A stretch of DNA of 64,000 bases from Suipraeoptans intestinalis (GTDB lineage: Bacteria > Bacillota > Clostridia > Lachnospirales > Lachnospiraceae), in assembly GCF_009696485.1 (NCBI RefSeq), contig NZ_VULY01000018.1, positions 2,038,001 through 2,102,000 of the forward strand. The letters run 5' to 3'. Below, piece by piece: positions 17,120-24,913 of the stretch. The notes below the pieces were generated by a model. It searched no databases. It saw only the letters and a list, made by a program, of their open reading frames with translations, and was not told the origin of the DNA. How positions within the stretch are numbered: position 1 is the first letter of the stretch; each line of letters begins with the position of its first letter. The position numbers were made by a program, and so were the translations under genes.

Positions 17120-18670
17120 ATGTTAAAGGAAGTATGGGACTTACTGATCACCAAGCAGGATTTTTTTGGAAAACTACTGTTGGAGCATATCGAAATATCC
17201 CTTGCGGCGATTCTGATCGCAGTCGTATGGGGCGGGCTGGTTGGAGTTCTGATCAGCGAATATCAAAAAAGTGCCAAGCCGACGCTGGGTGTCATCAACT
17301 TTTTATACACAGTTCCCTCCATTTCCATGCTGGGGTTTTTGATCCCCTTTTCCGGAATCGGAAATGCAACGGCGGTGATCGCACTTACGGTCTATGCCCT
17401 GCTTCCGATGGTCCGAAACACTTATACCGGCATGACCAATGTGGATCCGGCGATCTTGGAGGCGGCAAAAGGCATGGGAAGCACGAAAAAACAGATTCTG
17501 CTACGTGTGCAGCTGCCACTGGCAATGCCGGTCATCCTTTCCGGTATTCGGAACATGGTGACGATGACCATCGCCCTCGCCGGTATCGCATCTTTTATCG
17601 GAGCAGGAGGGCTTGGTGTCGCCATCTACCGCGGCATTACGACCAACAATGGAGCCATGACGATCGCAGGCAGTTTCCTGATCGCACTGCTGGCGCTGCT
17701 GGTTGATTTTTTTCTTGGAATCGTGGAAAAACGAAGGAACAGGCATGGCAGGGAGGCGAAGAGGCAAAACAGGATCATGGCGGCAGTAGCGGCCATCCTT
17801 CTGATTTGCCTTGTGGCAGGGATCGTTATACCGAAGGACAGGGGCAAAGAGATCCATCTTGCCACCAAACCCATGACGGAACAGTATATTTTGGGAGAAA
17901 TGCTAAAATATATGCTGGAGCAGGACACAGATCTGACGGTAGATCTGACCCAGGGCGTCGGCGGTGGAACATCCAATATTGCGCCGGCTATGGAAAGCGG
18001 AGAGTTTGATCTCTATCCGGAATATACGGGAACAGGCTGGAATATGGTGCTAAAACGTGATAATCTTTATTCGGAGGAGCAGTTTGCCGAACTGCAGCAG
18101 GAATACCAGGAGCAGCTGAACCTTACCTGGCAGGTAATGCTGGGCTTTAATGACACCTACGGCATTGCAGTCCGAAAGGAGATTGCCGAACAGTATGGAC
18201 TGCAGACCTATTCGGACCTCCAAAAGGTAAACGGACAGTTGGTGTTTGGGGCAGAATATGATTTCTTTGAACGACAGGACGGCTATGATAAACTTTGTGA
18301 TACCTACGATCTGTCTTTTCGCTCTACCAGTGATATGGACATGGGATTAAAGTATCAGGCCATCAACAGTGGGAAAATTGATATCATGCCGGTCAACACC
18401 ACAGACGGTCAGCTTGCCCAGGCAGATGTGACCGTTCTGAAAGATGATAAGGGAATGTATCCCTCCTACCAATGTGGGATCGTTGTCCGCCAGGAAATCC
18501 TGGACAAATACCCGGAGCTGGTCCCGGCGCTTCAGAAGCTGGACAGGATACTGACAGAAGCGGATATGCAGAAAATGAACTATGAAGTGGAAACAGAAAA
18601 AAAAGAGCCGGCAGACGTGGCAAAAGCGTTTTTGAAGAAAAAAGGACTGATGAAGGGAGGTGCCAGATGA
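17120..18670 (+). CDS. Osmoprotectant (glycine betaine/choline-type) ABC transporter, permease fused to substrate-binding domain
   Basis: 516 residues. Residues 1-205 are a BPD-type permease with several membrane segments and the EAA-like loop (EAAKGMGSTKKQILLRVQLP). Another membrane segment (about 213-232) leads into an OpuAC/OpuCC-like binding domain (about 240-510: ATKPMTEQYILGEML, then GVGGGTSNIAPAMESGEFDLYPEYTG). The fusion keeps the binding domain tethered outside the membrane. OpuC/OpuF-type systems import betaine, carnitine or choline for osmotic protection. The binding cage is not resolved by eye, so the exact substrate is open. The gene overlaps the ATPase gene by four bases (ATGA). 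Confidence 0.9.
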   Translation: MLKEVWDLLITKQDFFGKLLLEHIEISLAAILIAVVWGGLVGVLISEYQKSAKPTLGVINFLYTVPSISMLGFLIPFSGIGNATAVIALTVYALLPMVRNTYTGMTNVDPAILEAAKGMGSTKKQILLRVQLPLAMPVILSGIRNMVTMTIALAGIASFIGAGGLGVAIYRGITTNNGAMTIAGSFLIALLALLVDFFLGIVEKRRNRHGREAKRQNRIMAAVAAILLICLVAGIVIPKDRGKEIHLATKPMTEQYILGEMLKYMLEQDTDLTVDLTQGVGGGTSNIAPAMESGEFDLYPEYTGTGWNMVLKRDNLYSEEQFAELQQEYQEQLNLTWQVMLGFNDTYGIAVRKEIAEQYGLQTYSDLQKVNGQLVFGAEYDFFERQDGYDKLCDTYDLSFRSTSDMDMGLKYQAINSGKIDIMPVNTTDGQLAQADVTVLKDDKGMYPSYQCGIVVRQEILDKYPELVPALQKLDRILTEADMQKMNYEVETEKKEPADVAKAFLKKKGLMKGGAR

Positions 18671-19473
18671 ACACAGCAATTGAATTCCGGCATGTACGAA
18701 AGACCTACGGCGATACGGTGGTTATTCCGGATCTGAATCTGAAGATCGAAACAGGAGAATTTGTTACGATCATCGGCTCTTCCGGCTGTGGCAAGACGAC
18801 GGCGCTCAAGATGATCAATGGCCTGTATGAGCCCACCGATGGAGACATTCTGGTGAATGGGGAGAATATCAAGGAAAAGGATATGATTATGCTGCGCCGC
18901 GGCATTGGCTATGCAATACAGGGAAGCGTTCTGTTTCCCAATATGACGGTGGAACAGAATATCTCTTACGTGCCCAGTCTTCTAAATAAAAAGGACAGGA
19001 AAAAGACGGCGCAGGCTGTTGACAAATGGATGGAGATGGTGGGACTGGATTTTTCCATGAAGGAGCGGTATCCCTCTGAGCTTTCCGGCGGCCAGCAGCA
19101 GAGGGTAGGGATCGCAAGAGCATTGGCGGCTTCTCCCGACATTCTGCTGATGGATGAACCCTTTGGCGCAGTGGATGCCATTACGAGAGAACAGTTGCAA
19201 AGTGAGATAAAAACCATTCATCAAAAGACGGGGATCACGATTCTTTTCGTCACTCACGATATTGAGGAGGCCTTAAAGCTGGGCACGAAGGTCCTTGTGA
19301 TGGATCGTGGAGAGATACAGCAGTATGGAACGCCGAAGGAACTCCTCCAGGATCCGAAGACAGGGTTTGTAGAGAGACTGGTGGAAAAGCAGCGAAGAAT
19401 GTGCTTCCTGCCGGAAGGAAACCTGAAGGACTGCGAATACTGCGGGGCTGTCTGCGGCTCTCCCAAAGAATGA
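18667..19473 (+). CDS. Osmoprotectant ABC transporter ATP-binding protein
   Basis: 268 residues. Walker A GSSGCGKTT, the Q-loop region (YAIQGSVLFPNMT, with an unusual lead-in), signature LSGGQQQR, Walker B ILLMDEPFGAVD and the switch His in FVTHD are all present. The family often has two CBS domains at the C-terminus; here they are missing. Instead the tail ends with four cysteines (246, 256, 259, 263) in CFLPEGNLKDCEYCGAVCGS, which might bind metal or sense redox state. It pairs with the permease-binding fusion, starts inside its stop codon, and shares an operon with a ferredoxin-like protein. Confidence 0.92.
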   Translation: MNTAIEFRHVRKTYGDTVVIPDLNLKIETGEFVTIIGSSGCGKTTALKMINGLYEPTDGDILVNGENIKEKDMIMLRRGIGYAIQGSVLFPNMTVEQNISYVPSLLNKKDRKKTAQAVDKWMEMVGLDFSMKERYPSELSGGQQQRVGIARALAASPDILLMDEPFGAVDAITREQLQSEIKTIHQKTGITILFVTHDIEEALKLGTKVLVMDRGEIQQYGTPKELLQDPKTGFVERLVEKQRRMCFLPEGNLKDCEYCGAVCGSPKE

Positions 19474-19518
19474 CAACTGCCTCTTACGACGGAATTTAGA
19501 AAGGAAACAACAGGAAAC

Positions 19519-19959
19519 ATGCAAATTACAAGTAAATTTACCATTGGGATTCATATTCTGACGTGCATCGACTTTTTTCATGGGAAGGTGCCGGTCAACA
19601 GCGGTTTGCTTTCACAGAGTATCGGAGCCAATCCGGTCATTGTGCGCGGCGTGATGTCTTCCCTCAGCAAGGCAGGGATGATTAGTACCGGGAAAGGAAA
19701 AAAAGATATTGTCCTTCAAAAACCGCTTTCGCAGGTGACACTTTATGATGTGTATCGTGCCGTTGACGATATGAGTGAAAAAGGAATATTCCGGTTCCAT
19801 GAAAACGTAAGTCCGGTTTGTCCGGTGGGAAAAAACATCCATAAAGCCTTAGATGGAAAGCTGCTGCGGGTACAAAGGGTGATGGAACAGGAGATGAGGC
19901 AGATTCCGGTGTCGACGGTGACAGAAGACATCCGAAAAGAAATCCGGCTGACGGGCTGA
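19519..19959 (+). CDS. Rrf2-family (YwnA-like) transcriptional regulator
   Basis: 146 residues. The N-terminal winged helix follows the Rrf2 plan: KFTIGIHILTCIDFF, then VNSGLLSQSIGANPVIVRGVMSSLSKAGMI, then a wing with GKGKKD. Only two cysteines are seen (in LTCIDF and SPVCPVG), not the three-Cys cluster of IscR or NsrR, so an iron-sulfur cluster is unlikely; YwnA-type members lack it. It lies 45 bases after the ABC ATPase gene and may share its transcript; it could be the local regulator of the transporter operon, whose promoter carries a dyad. Target and signal are not shown by the sequence. Confidence 0.85.
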   Translation: MQITSKFTIGIHILTCIDFFHGKVPVNSGLLSQSIGANPVIVRGVMSSLSKAGMISTGKGKKDIVLQKPLSQVTLYDVYRAVDDMSEKGIFRFHENVSPVCPVGKNIHKALDGKLLRVQRVMEQEMRQIPVSTVTEDIRKEIRLTG

Positions 19960-20140
19960 TCCGGGTTTGGGGAGAAAAAGAGCGGCGGAGTGAAAGACGT
20001 TTTGCCGGCGGAAGCCGAAGACGGACGAAGCCGGACACAGGGGAAGAAAAAAGAAGTGAGGAAACGGCATATCCTCCATCAGAAGATGCCGGAACAAAAA
20101 GAAACAAAAATGTGAATGATTGAATATGGGAGGTTTTTTT

Positions 20141-20860
20141 ATGAAGAAACATGTTATGGTTTTGGGGTTGTATATGCTTATAATGGGAGGCGGACTGGCA
20201 GTTTGTAATATCTTTTTCGGGACAACGTATGCCTCCGAAAATTTCAGCGAAAAATTTTTGCCGGTGATGTTTTTACTGGCGGTGCTTGCAACGTGCTACA
20301 GGTGGAAAAACAGAGACGCCCTGTCTTTGACCATAGAAAATCGGCCCGGGTATCTGTGGGCCGCAGTGACGATCCTGCCGATTCTGGGACTGGGACTCTA
20401 CGCCGCCGCAACAAGCTTTTCTGTCAGCACGACATTTTTCATTGCTCTGCTGGATGTAGTGCTGATCGGAATTGCAGAAGAAGGGATGTACAGAGGGATC
20501 CTTCTGGGAGGTCTGGTGAAAAAAATAAATCCTGCGGCAGCGATCATCGTTTCGGCGGCGTGCTTTTCTCTTTTGCATGCATTGAACTTTTTAGGAGGGA
20601 TGTCATCTGGAGAGGTGCTGAATCAAATGGGCTCTACCTTCCTTATGGGACTATTTTTGGGGGCGATCTACCTGGAGACCAAGAAGCTGTATCTTCCGAT
20701 CCTGTTTCATTCTGCCTGGGATTACATCCTGTTAAGCGGAGCGATCTCCGATTCCTCCGTACTGATCGTGTTTCTGATGGGCGTTTCGCTGGCAGAACTG
20801 GTGGTTTCCATCATCCTTCTGCTGAAGTTTCGAAAAATGAAAACACCGGTTCTTCGCTAA
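20141..20860 (+). CDS. CPBP-family intramembrane metalloprotease
   Basis: 239 residues with about seven hydrophobic segments. The CPBP/Abi motifs are present: EEGMYRG (motif 1, EExxxR), FSLLHALNF (motif 2) and HSAWDY (motif 3). Members cleave peptides within the membrane or give bacteriocin self-immunity. The ATG at 20141 follows GGGAGG (20128-20133) by seven bases; a TTG at 20120 would be in frame but lies before that ribosome site. The 180-base gap before it has no clear feature. A MerR gene with its own promoter follows, so the protease is probably its own unit. Its substrate is unknown. Confidence 0.88.
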   Translation: MKKHVMVLGLYMLIMGGGLAVCNIFFGTTYASENFSEKFLPVMFLLAVLATCYRWKNRDALSLTIENRPGYLWAAVTILPILGLGLYAAATSFSVSTTFFIALLDVVLIGIAEEGMYRGILLGGLVKKINPAAAIIVSAACFSLLHALNFLGGMSSGEVLNQMGSTFLMGLFLGAIYLETKKLYLPILFHSAWDYILLSGAISDSSVLIVFLMGVSLAELVVSIILLLKFRKMKTPVLR

Positions 20861-20868
20861 AAAAACAG

Positions 20869-20899
20869 TTGACTCTCCCCCAGGGGAAGATGGTAGGCT
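20869..20899 (+). promoter_or_regulatory. MerR-type autoregulated promoter with 19-base spacer
   Basis: TTGACT (20869-20874), 19-base spacer, TAGGCT (20894-20899). The spacer holds the dyad CTCCCC-C-AGGGGAAG, the usual site of TipA/BltR-like MerR proteins, which twist such over-long promoters into shape. Confidence 0.8.
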
Positions 20900-20942
20900 G
20901 TCCTTAGATTCGAATCGAAGCTTGTGAAAGGAGTAGACAGTA

Positions 20943-21746
20943 TTGTTTCAGATCGGTGCATTTTCAAAAATATGCCATGTCAGTGTAAAAACGCTGCGCC
21001 ACTATGATAAGATAGGGCTTCTTGCCCCGGCGGAAGTAGACCGGATGACAGGGTATCGATACTATAAGGCCCAACAGGCAGACACCATGAATTATATCCA
21101 GCGCCTGAAACGTTACGGGTTTTCGCTGGAAGAGATCCAGACGCTGCTCACCCTTTCGGATAATCAGGAGATCTCCAGACATTTACGGCAGCAAAAAGAG
21201 CGCTTACAGCGCAGGCAGCAGGAAACAGACAGCATCCTGAAGGAACTGCAGGCGCATATTGCAGTATTTGAAAGGACAGGTGATGTGATGACGTATCAGA
21301 AGGGGTATGTGGTGGAAGTAGGAACATCTCCCGCTATGCAGGTGCTGGCAAACCGCACCAGAATGGGAGTAGATGAGTTTGGAAAGTATTATGGAGTGCT
21401 TTTTGAACGGATCTCCAGGGAAAAGGCAACGCCCACGGGACAGATCGGGGCAAGGTATCATGACGAGGAGTTCCACCATGATTCTTCAGACATTGAAGTG
21501 TTTGTGGGGATCCGGGAAGCAGACAAGGCGGATGCGGTTCTGGAATCCTGCGAATGTGCAAGGACAGTACATCGCGGCGGCTATTCCACCCTCTCGGAGG
21601 CATACAGTGCGGTGGCGGGATGGATCGTGGAACAAGGGTACGAGATGGCCGGAGCGCCGTTTGAACTCTATATGAGATCGCGAATGGATGCCCTGCCTCC
21701 GGAGCAGTGGGAGACAGAAGTGTACTTCCCTGTGTGCAGAAAATAA
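20943..21746 (+). CDS. MerR-family regulator with GyrI-like effector domain
   Basis: 267 residues. A MerR helix-turn-helix (FSKICHVSVKTLRHYDKIGL, then GYRYY) is followed by a long dimer helix (about 75-115) and a GyrI/BmrR-like ligand domain (about 120-265) ending FELYMRSRMD...TEVYFPV. Members sense cationic drugs or other small molecules and switch on promoters with 19-base spacers like the one 44 bases upstream. The start is TTG at 20943, with AAGGAG at 20928-20933. The nearest candidate target besides itself is not evident; the protease gene lies upstream on the same strand. Confidence 0.92.
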   Translation: MFQIGAFSKICHVSVKTLRHYDKIGLLAPAEVDRMTGYRYYKAQQADTMNYIQRLKRYGFSLEEIQTLLTLSDNQEISRHLRQQKERLQRRQQETDSILKELQAHIAVFERTGDVMTYQKGYVVEVGTSPAMQVLANRTRMGVDEFGKYYGVLFERISREKATPTGQIGARYHDEEFHHDSSDIEVFVGIREADKADAVLESCECARTVHRGGYSTLSEAYSAVAGWIVEQGYEMAGAPFELYMRSRMDALPPEQWETEVYFPVCRK

Positions 21747-21778
21747 AAGACAGAAGAAAGAACAGAAGATAGAAAAAA

Positions 21779-21837
21779 GAAAAAGAGACTGCGCACCAGT
21801 TGAGAATCAATCGTCAACTAATGCGGCAGCCTCTTTT
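21779..21837. terminator. Bidirectional terminator between MerR and the histidine kinase
   Basis: AAAAGAG...TGCGCACCAGTTGA pairs with TCAACTAATGCGGCA...CTCTTTTTT; A-runs and T-runs flank both sides, which suits the convergent genes. Confidence 0.7.
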
Positions 21838-23193
21838 TTACGGAAAACGGATAGTAAATCGCATAAAAGAATCCTCCACCGCCTCAAAGGAATAGGCAAA
21901 GCCGTGACTGTCCAGGATCTGCTGTACCAGATAAAGGCCGATCCCGGTACCGCCATCCTTGCGGTTGCGGCTAAAATCCGGCCGGTAAAAAGGATGAAAG
22001 ATCTGTTCCAGTTCCTCCGGAGACAGAAGATGCTCCGCCTGGTTGTCTATGGTAAGACAACGTTGGGAAAGGCGGATTCGTATGAAGCCTCCGGGGGTGG
22101 TGTAGCGGAATACATTGTCCAGAAGGTTCTTAAGAGCCTTTAGCAGAAAAAGCTTGCTGGCAGTGATTTCTGTGGGATGCAGGTCTGTAGAGAGCTGGTA
22201 GTGATGAATGTCTGACAAAACGGTATAGCTTTGCAGGTGCTCTGCCAGCAGTACATCCAGACGGAAGGCTTCCTGGTTGGCGCTTCGCAGCATCTCCGCA
22301 TTGGTGGCATCCAGGATGGACTGCACCAGCTGAGCCTGTTCGGTCAGGATGTCCTTACACTTTTTCAGATAGGTTTCATGATCCTTAAATTCACCCACAT
22401 TATAGAGCATGCCCTCCACCAATCCCAACATGCTGGCGATGGGGGTTTTCAGCTCATGGGAGGTCATGCGCAAAAATTCTGATTTTTGCTTTTCACGCGT
22501 AAGTGCGCGTTCATTTTCGGATTCCAGCTCCTTGATGCTGGACAACAGCTTGTTATAGAGATGATTGACATCCTCGGCCAGACGGGCAACCTCGTCCCGC
22601 CCGATGATCTGACAGGCGATGCCCTCTTTTAATTCCTGCATCTGGCGTGCCGTTTCCGAGATGGCAGTGATCCGTTTATTGGACAGATGGCTGTAGATAA
22701 AGGCCACGGAGCTGGTTAAAAGCACGATCAGAACAAGGATAAAGGGATAGAAAGTAACCAGTCCCTGACTGATATAAGACAGGGAATGAAAGGCATATTC
22801 TCCCTGCAGGATCAGATCGGTTCCCTCCTTGGAGGTGATAACCTTTGACCAGGCGCCGGCCTGATCGAAATCTCCCTTTTCCAGATAAACCTGCCCCTCC
22901 TTGCTAAGCTGCTCTTCTGAGATGGCAGGGTAGATCAGCTCCCCTGTTCCATAAAACAGGTTGATAAAAAGGTTGTCATGCTCCTTATCCTTTTTTTCCA
23001 CTTTCCGGATGATCTCTTCTTCCGGCAGGCCGTCCAACTGTTCCACCAGAGACAGATATTCCTGTTTCAGTTGATCCTGGCGGACCTGATTATAATAGAC
23101 AGGCGTGGCGAAGTAGATCATGGCGAGAAGAACGAGGATGGTTACGATCATCATGGTGCTTACGATGAGAAATTGCTTGCGGACCAGTTTCAT
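21838..23193 (-). CDS. Membrane sensor histidine kinase
   Basis: 451 residues. Two membrane segments (about 8-30 and 147-168) enclose an extracellular domain of about 115 residues. A HAMP-like linker leads to the H-box SHELKTPI with His246, then the N-box LKNLLDNVFRYT, G1-like and G2 DGGTGIGLYLV. It should phosphorylate the response regulator whose stop codon overlaps its start (ATGA). The extracellular part has no domain I recognise, so the signal is unknown. No transporter or resistance gene lies next to the pair to suggest it. Confidence 0.93.
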   Translation of the reverse strand: MKLVRKQFLIVSTMMIVTILVLLAMIYFATPVYYNQVRQDQLKQEYLSLVEQLDGLPEEEIIRKVEKKDKEHDNLFINLFYGTGELIYPAISEEQLSKEGQVYLEKGDFDQAGAWSKVITSKEGTDLILQGEYAFHSLSYISQGLVTFYPFILVLIVLLTSSVAFIYSHLSNKRITAISETARQMQELKEGIACQIIGRDEVARLAEDVNHLYNKLLSSIKELESENERALTREKQKSEFLRMTSHELKTPIASMLGLVEGMLYNVGEFKDHETYLKKCKDILTEQAQLVQSILDATNAEMLRSANQEAFRLDVLLAEHLQSYTVLSDIHHYQLSTDLHPTEITASKLFLLKALKNLLDNVFRYTTPGGFIRIRLSQRCLTIDNQAEHLLSPEELEQIFHPFYRPDFSRNRKDGGTGIGLYLVQQILDSHGFAYSFEAVEDSFMRFTIRFP

Positions 23194-23846
23194 GCATTTC
23201 CCTCCTCGATCTGATAGCCGCGCCCTACAATGGTCCGCAGAGGGAGAGAGGGAAGCTTTTTGCGCAGATTTTTCATGTGGTTGTCCAAAACACGGCTGTA
23301 TACATCATCATATCCCCAGATGCTCATGGTCAGATGCTCCCGGCTGACCACCTGTCCCTTTCGCTTCATGAGAAACAGAAGGATGTCATACTCTTTTTTG
23401 GTCAGCTTGACTTCCTGCTCCCCATCGTAAACGACGCCCTCGTCTGCATGAATCGAGACAGATCCGATGGAGCAGACGGCGGAGGGCGCTTTATCACGAA
23501 GGATATTTTCGATCCGTTTCATCAGAATGATGGGAGAAAACGGTTTGATGACATAGTCGCTGATCATGTGATTGAAGCTGATCAGCTGTGTATATTCATC
23601 GTCCATGGCCGTCAGCATCAGGACGGGGACGGACGAGGTCTTGCGGAGCTGCTTCAGGACTTCGATTCCGCTCAGAGAGGGGATCATAATGTCCAGTATA
23701 ATAAGAGCAAAGTCTTCTGTGGGAAATATTTCCAGCGCGGCTTTGCCGTCAAAGACGGGGATCGCCTGATGCCCGTGTTCTTTTAAAAATTCGCAGACGA
23801 CCTGGCTGATGACCGGGTCATCTTCTACGACCATAATAGTTGCCAT
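23190..23846 (-). CDS. OmpR/PhoB-family response regulator
   Basis: 218 residues. Receiver domain: acidic pair Asp9/Asp10, phospho-acceptor Asp52 (LIILDIMIP), then LTAMDDE and the YVIKPF lysine. The C-terminal winged helix has LTKKEYDILLFLMKRKGQVVSREHL, written here in family form as two adjacent blocks, then VDNHMKNLRKKL-like VLDNHMKNLRKKL. The start ATG at 23846 follows AAGGAGG; a longer frame to 23924 runs through the promoter and is rejected. It is first in the operon with the kinase. Confidence 0.94.
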   Translation of the reverse strand: MATIMVVEDDPVISQVVCEFLKEHGHQAIPVFDGKAALEIFPTEDFALIILDIMIPSLSGIEVLKQLRKTSSVPVLMLTAMDDEYTQLISFNHMISDYVIKPFSPIILMKRIENILRDKAPSAVCSIGSVSIHADEGVVYDGEQEVKLTKKEYDILLFLMKRKGQVVSREHLTMSIWGYDDVYSRVLDNHMKNLRKKLPSLPLRTIVGRGYQIEEGNA

Positions 23847-23891
23847 AGGTTCCTCCTTGTATCCTGTCTGATTGTTGTCTGTCCTAACAGT

Positions 23892-23920
23892 ATTATAAGG
23901 GGATAGGGGATTCTCTGCAA
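23892..23920 (-). promoter_or_regulatory. Promoter of the two-component operon
   Basis: Read on the minus strand: TTGCAG (23915-23920), 17 bases, TATAAT (23892-23897), 45 bases before the start codon. Confidence 0.75.
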
Positions 23921-24143
23921 GCAAAGACGGTGGGAGAGAAAAAGAAGATCAGCTTGAAAATACAGGGATTTTTGACAAGAAAGAAAAAAACAGAAAAAAA
24001 GTAGATGGGCGTTAGAGGAAGGACAGGAGGATCTGATAGAATAACATTCGAAGTCGGAAGGACTTTTGTATAGGACTTTCCTGGGGAGGAAAGAAATATC
24101 CTGCCGGTCTGCAGACTGTGATTGGGGAAGAACATCTGAAGAA

Positions 24144-24215
24144 GGCAGCGACAAAAAGAGTAGAGGTTTTGTTGAAATAGGCAGTGACAAAAAGCGGAGA
24201 GCTTTGTATAATGAA
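24144..24215 (+). repeat. Two tandem 36-base repeats
   Basis: Both units begin GGCAGYGACAAAAAG (24144 and 24180) and stay similar through a GAG-rich then TTTGT part. In one frame the units would read GSDKKSRGFVEI and GSDKKRRALYNE. Confidence 0.6.
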
Positions 24216-24360
24216 GCCACAGGAGTGATGCAGGAGGTTTCTGCAGGAGAAGGGTGCTTTGCCGAGGGGAAGGCTTGAAGCACCGGACTGACCGTTTTGT
24301 ACATTGTTGAGAGCGTGACATATGGATTGTGTCAGAACGAAACAGAAAATGAATGGGGCA

Positions 24361-24415
24361 AAAGGAACGATTGCAGCACCGGTGAGGGGTCACCTGTGGG
24401 CGGTCGTTCCTTTTT
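24361..24415 (+). terminator. Two-tier hairpin with U-run before the VOC gene
   Basis: AAAGGAACGA (24361-24370) pairs with TCGTTCCTTT (24404-24413), and an inner stem (CACCGGTGA / TCACCTGTG, one mismatch) caps it. TTTTT closes it. Either a terminator for a transcript from the intergenic region or an attenuator of the VOC gene 45 bases further on. Confidence 0.55.
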
Positions 24416-24459
24416 GGTTTCAGGAGAAAAAGAGCTGAGAGCATGAGGGAGGAGAGGAC

Positions 24460-24828
24460 ATGAAATTAAAAAATATTCTGATCGTAGCGGAAGATCTGGA
24501 ACGTTCCAAACGGTTTTACCGGGAGCTGTTTGGACTCTCTGTGATCCTGGACAGTGACAGCAAGGTGATCCTGATGGAGGGGCTTGTGCTTCAGAAGCGA
24601 ACCGGCTGGGAAGAAGAGGTGGGAAGGCCCGTCCTGTGGGGACACCATGGAGGAGAACTGTATTTTGAGGAGAAGGAGATCGAGGCGTTTGTCAAGAAGC
24701 TGGAGAGGTATGAGCCGCCGGTCAAATACCTGACCCGGCTGGACGAAGGAGATCCTGCGCGGAAAATGGTGCGGTTTTATGATCCGGATCAGACGGTGAT
24801 CGAGGTAGGCGTGCCGATGCAAAGATGA
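24460..24828 (+). CDS. VOC-family (glyoxalase/dioxygenase-like) protein
   Basis: 122 residues, one full VOC unit of two beta-alpha-beta modules: NILIVAEDLERSKRFYRELFGL at the start (here split as NILIVAEDLERS and KRFYRELFGL) and MVRFYDPDQTVIEVG at the end. Possible metal ligands are few: HHGGELYF near the middle and the final Glu. VOC proteins bind a metal and act on small molecules, or sequester drugs. The specific substrate cannot be read from the sequence. The ribosome site is GGAGAGGA just before the ATG. The following radical SAM gene starts 85 bases on. Confidence 0.85.
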   Translation: MKLKNILIVAEDLERSKRFYRELFGLSVILDSDSKVILMEGLVLQKRTGWEEEVGRPVLWGHHGGELYFEEKEIEAFVKKLERYEPPVKYLTRLDEGDPARKMVRFYDPDQTVIEVGVPMQR

Positions 24829-24913
24829 GAGGTAGAAACGTACAAAAACCGTTTCCGGAAGACAAAGGAGAAGCGTAGAGGAACAGGCGAAAAGGACCGG
24901 GAGGAAGGAAAAC

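Larger units (their letters stand above)
23925..24459. other. 535-base intergenic region with tandem repeat and hairpins
   Basis: No convincing gene. A plus-strand ORF (24066-24278) has no clear ribosome site, and its middle is two 36-base repeats. A 7-bp perfect hairpin CTTTCCT-GGGG-AGGAAAG lies at 24076-24093. The most structured part is 24361-24415. Confidence 0.5.

Noticed and set aside
24066-24278. A 70-codon ORF with repeated GSDKK units
   Set aside because: No ribosome site or family; the repeat is a DNA-level tandem and the frame may be open by chance.
23893-24444. A 183-codon minus-strand ORF in the gap before the VOC gene
   Set aside because: The composition (Cys, Pro, Ser, Phe mixed without pattern) is that of a reversed non-coding stretch, and it overlaps the promoter of the two-component operon.
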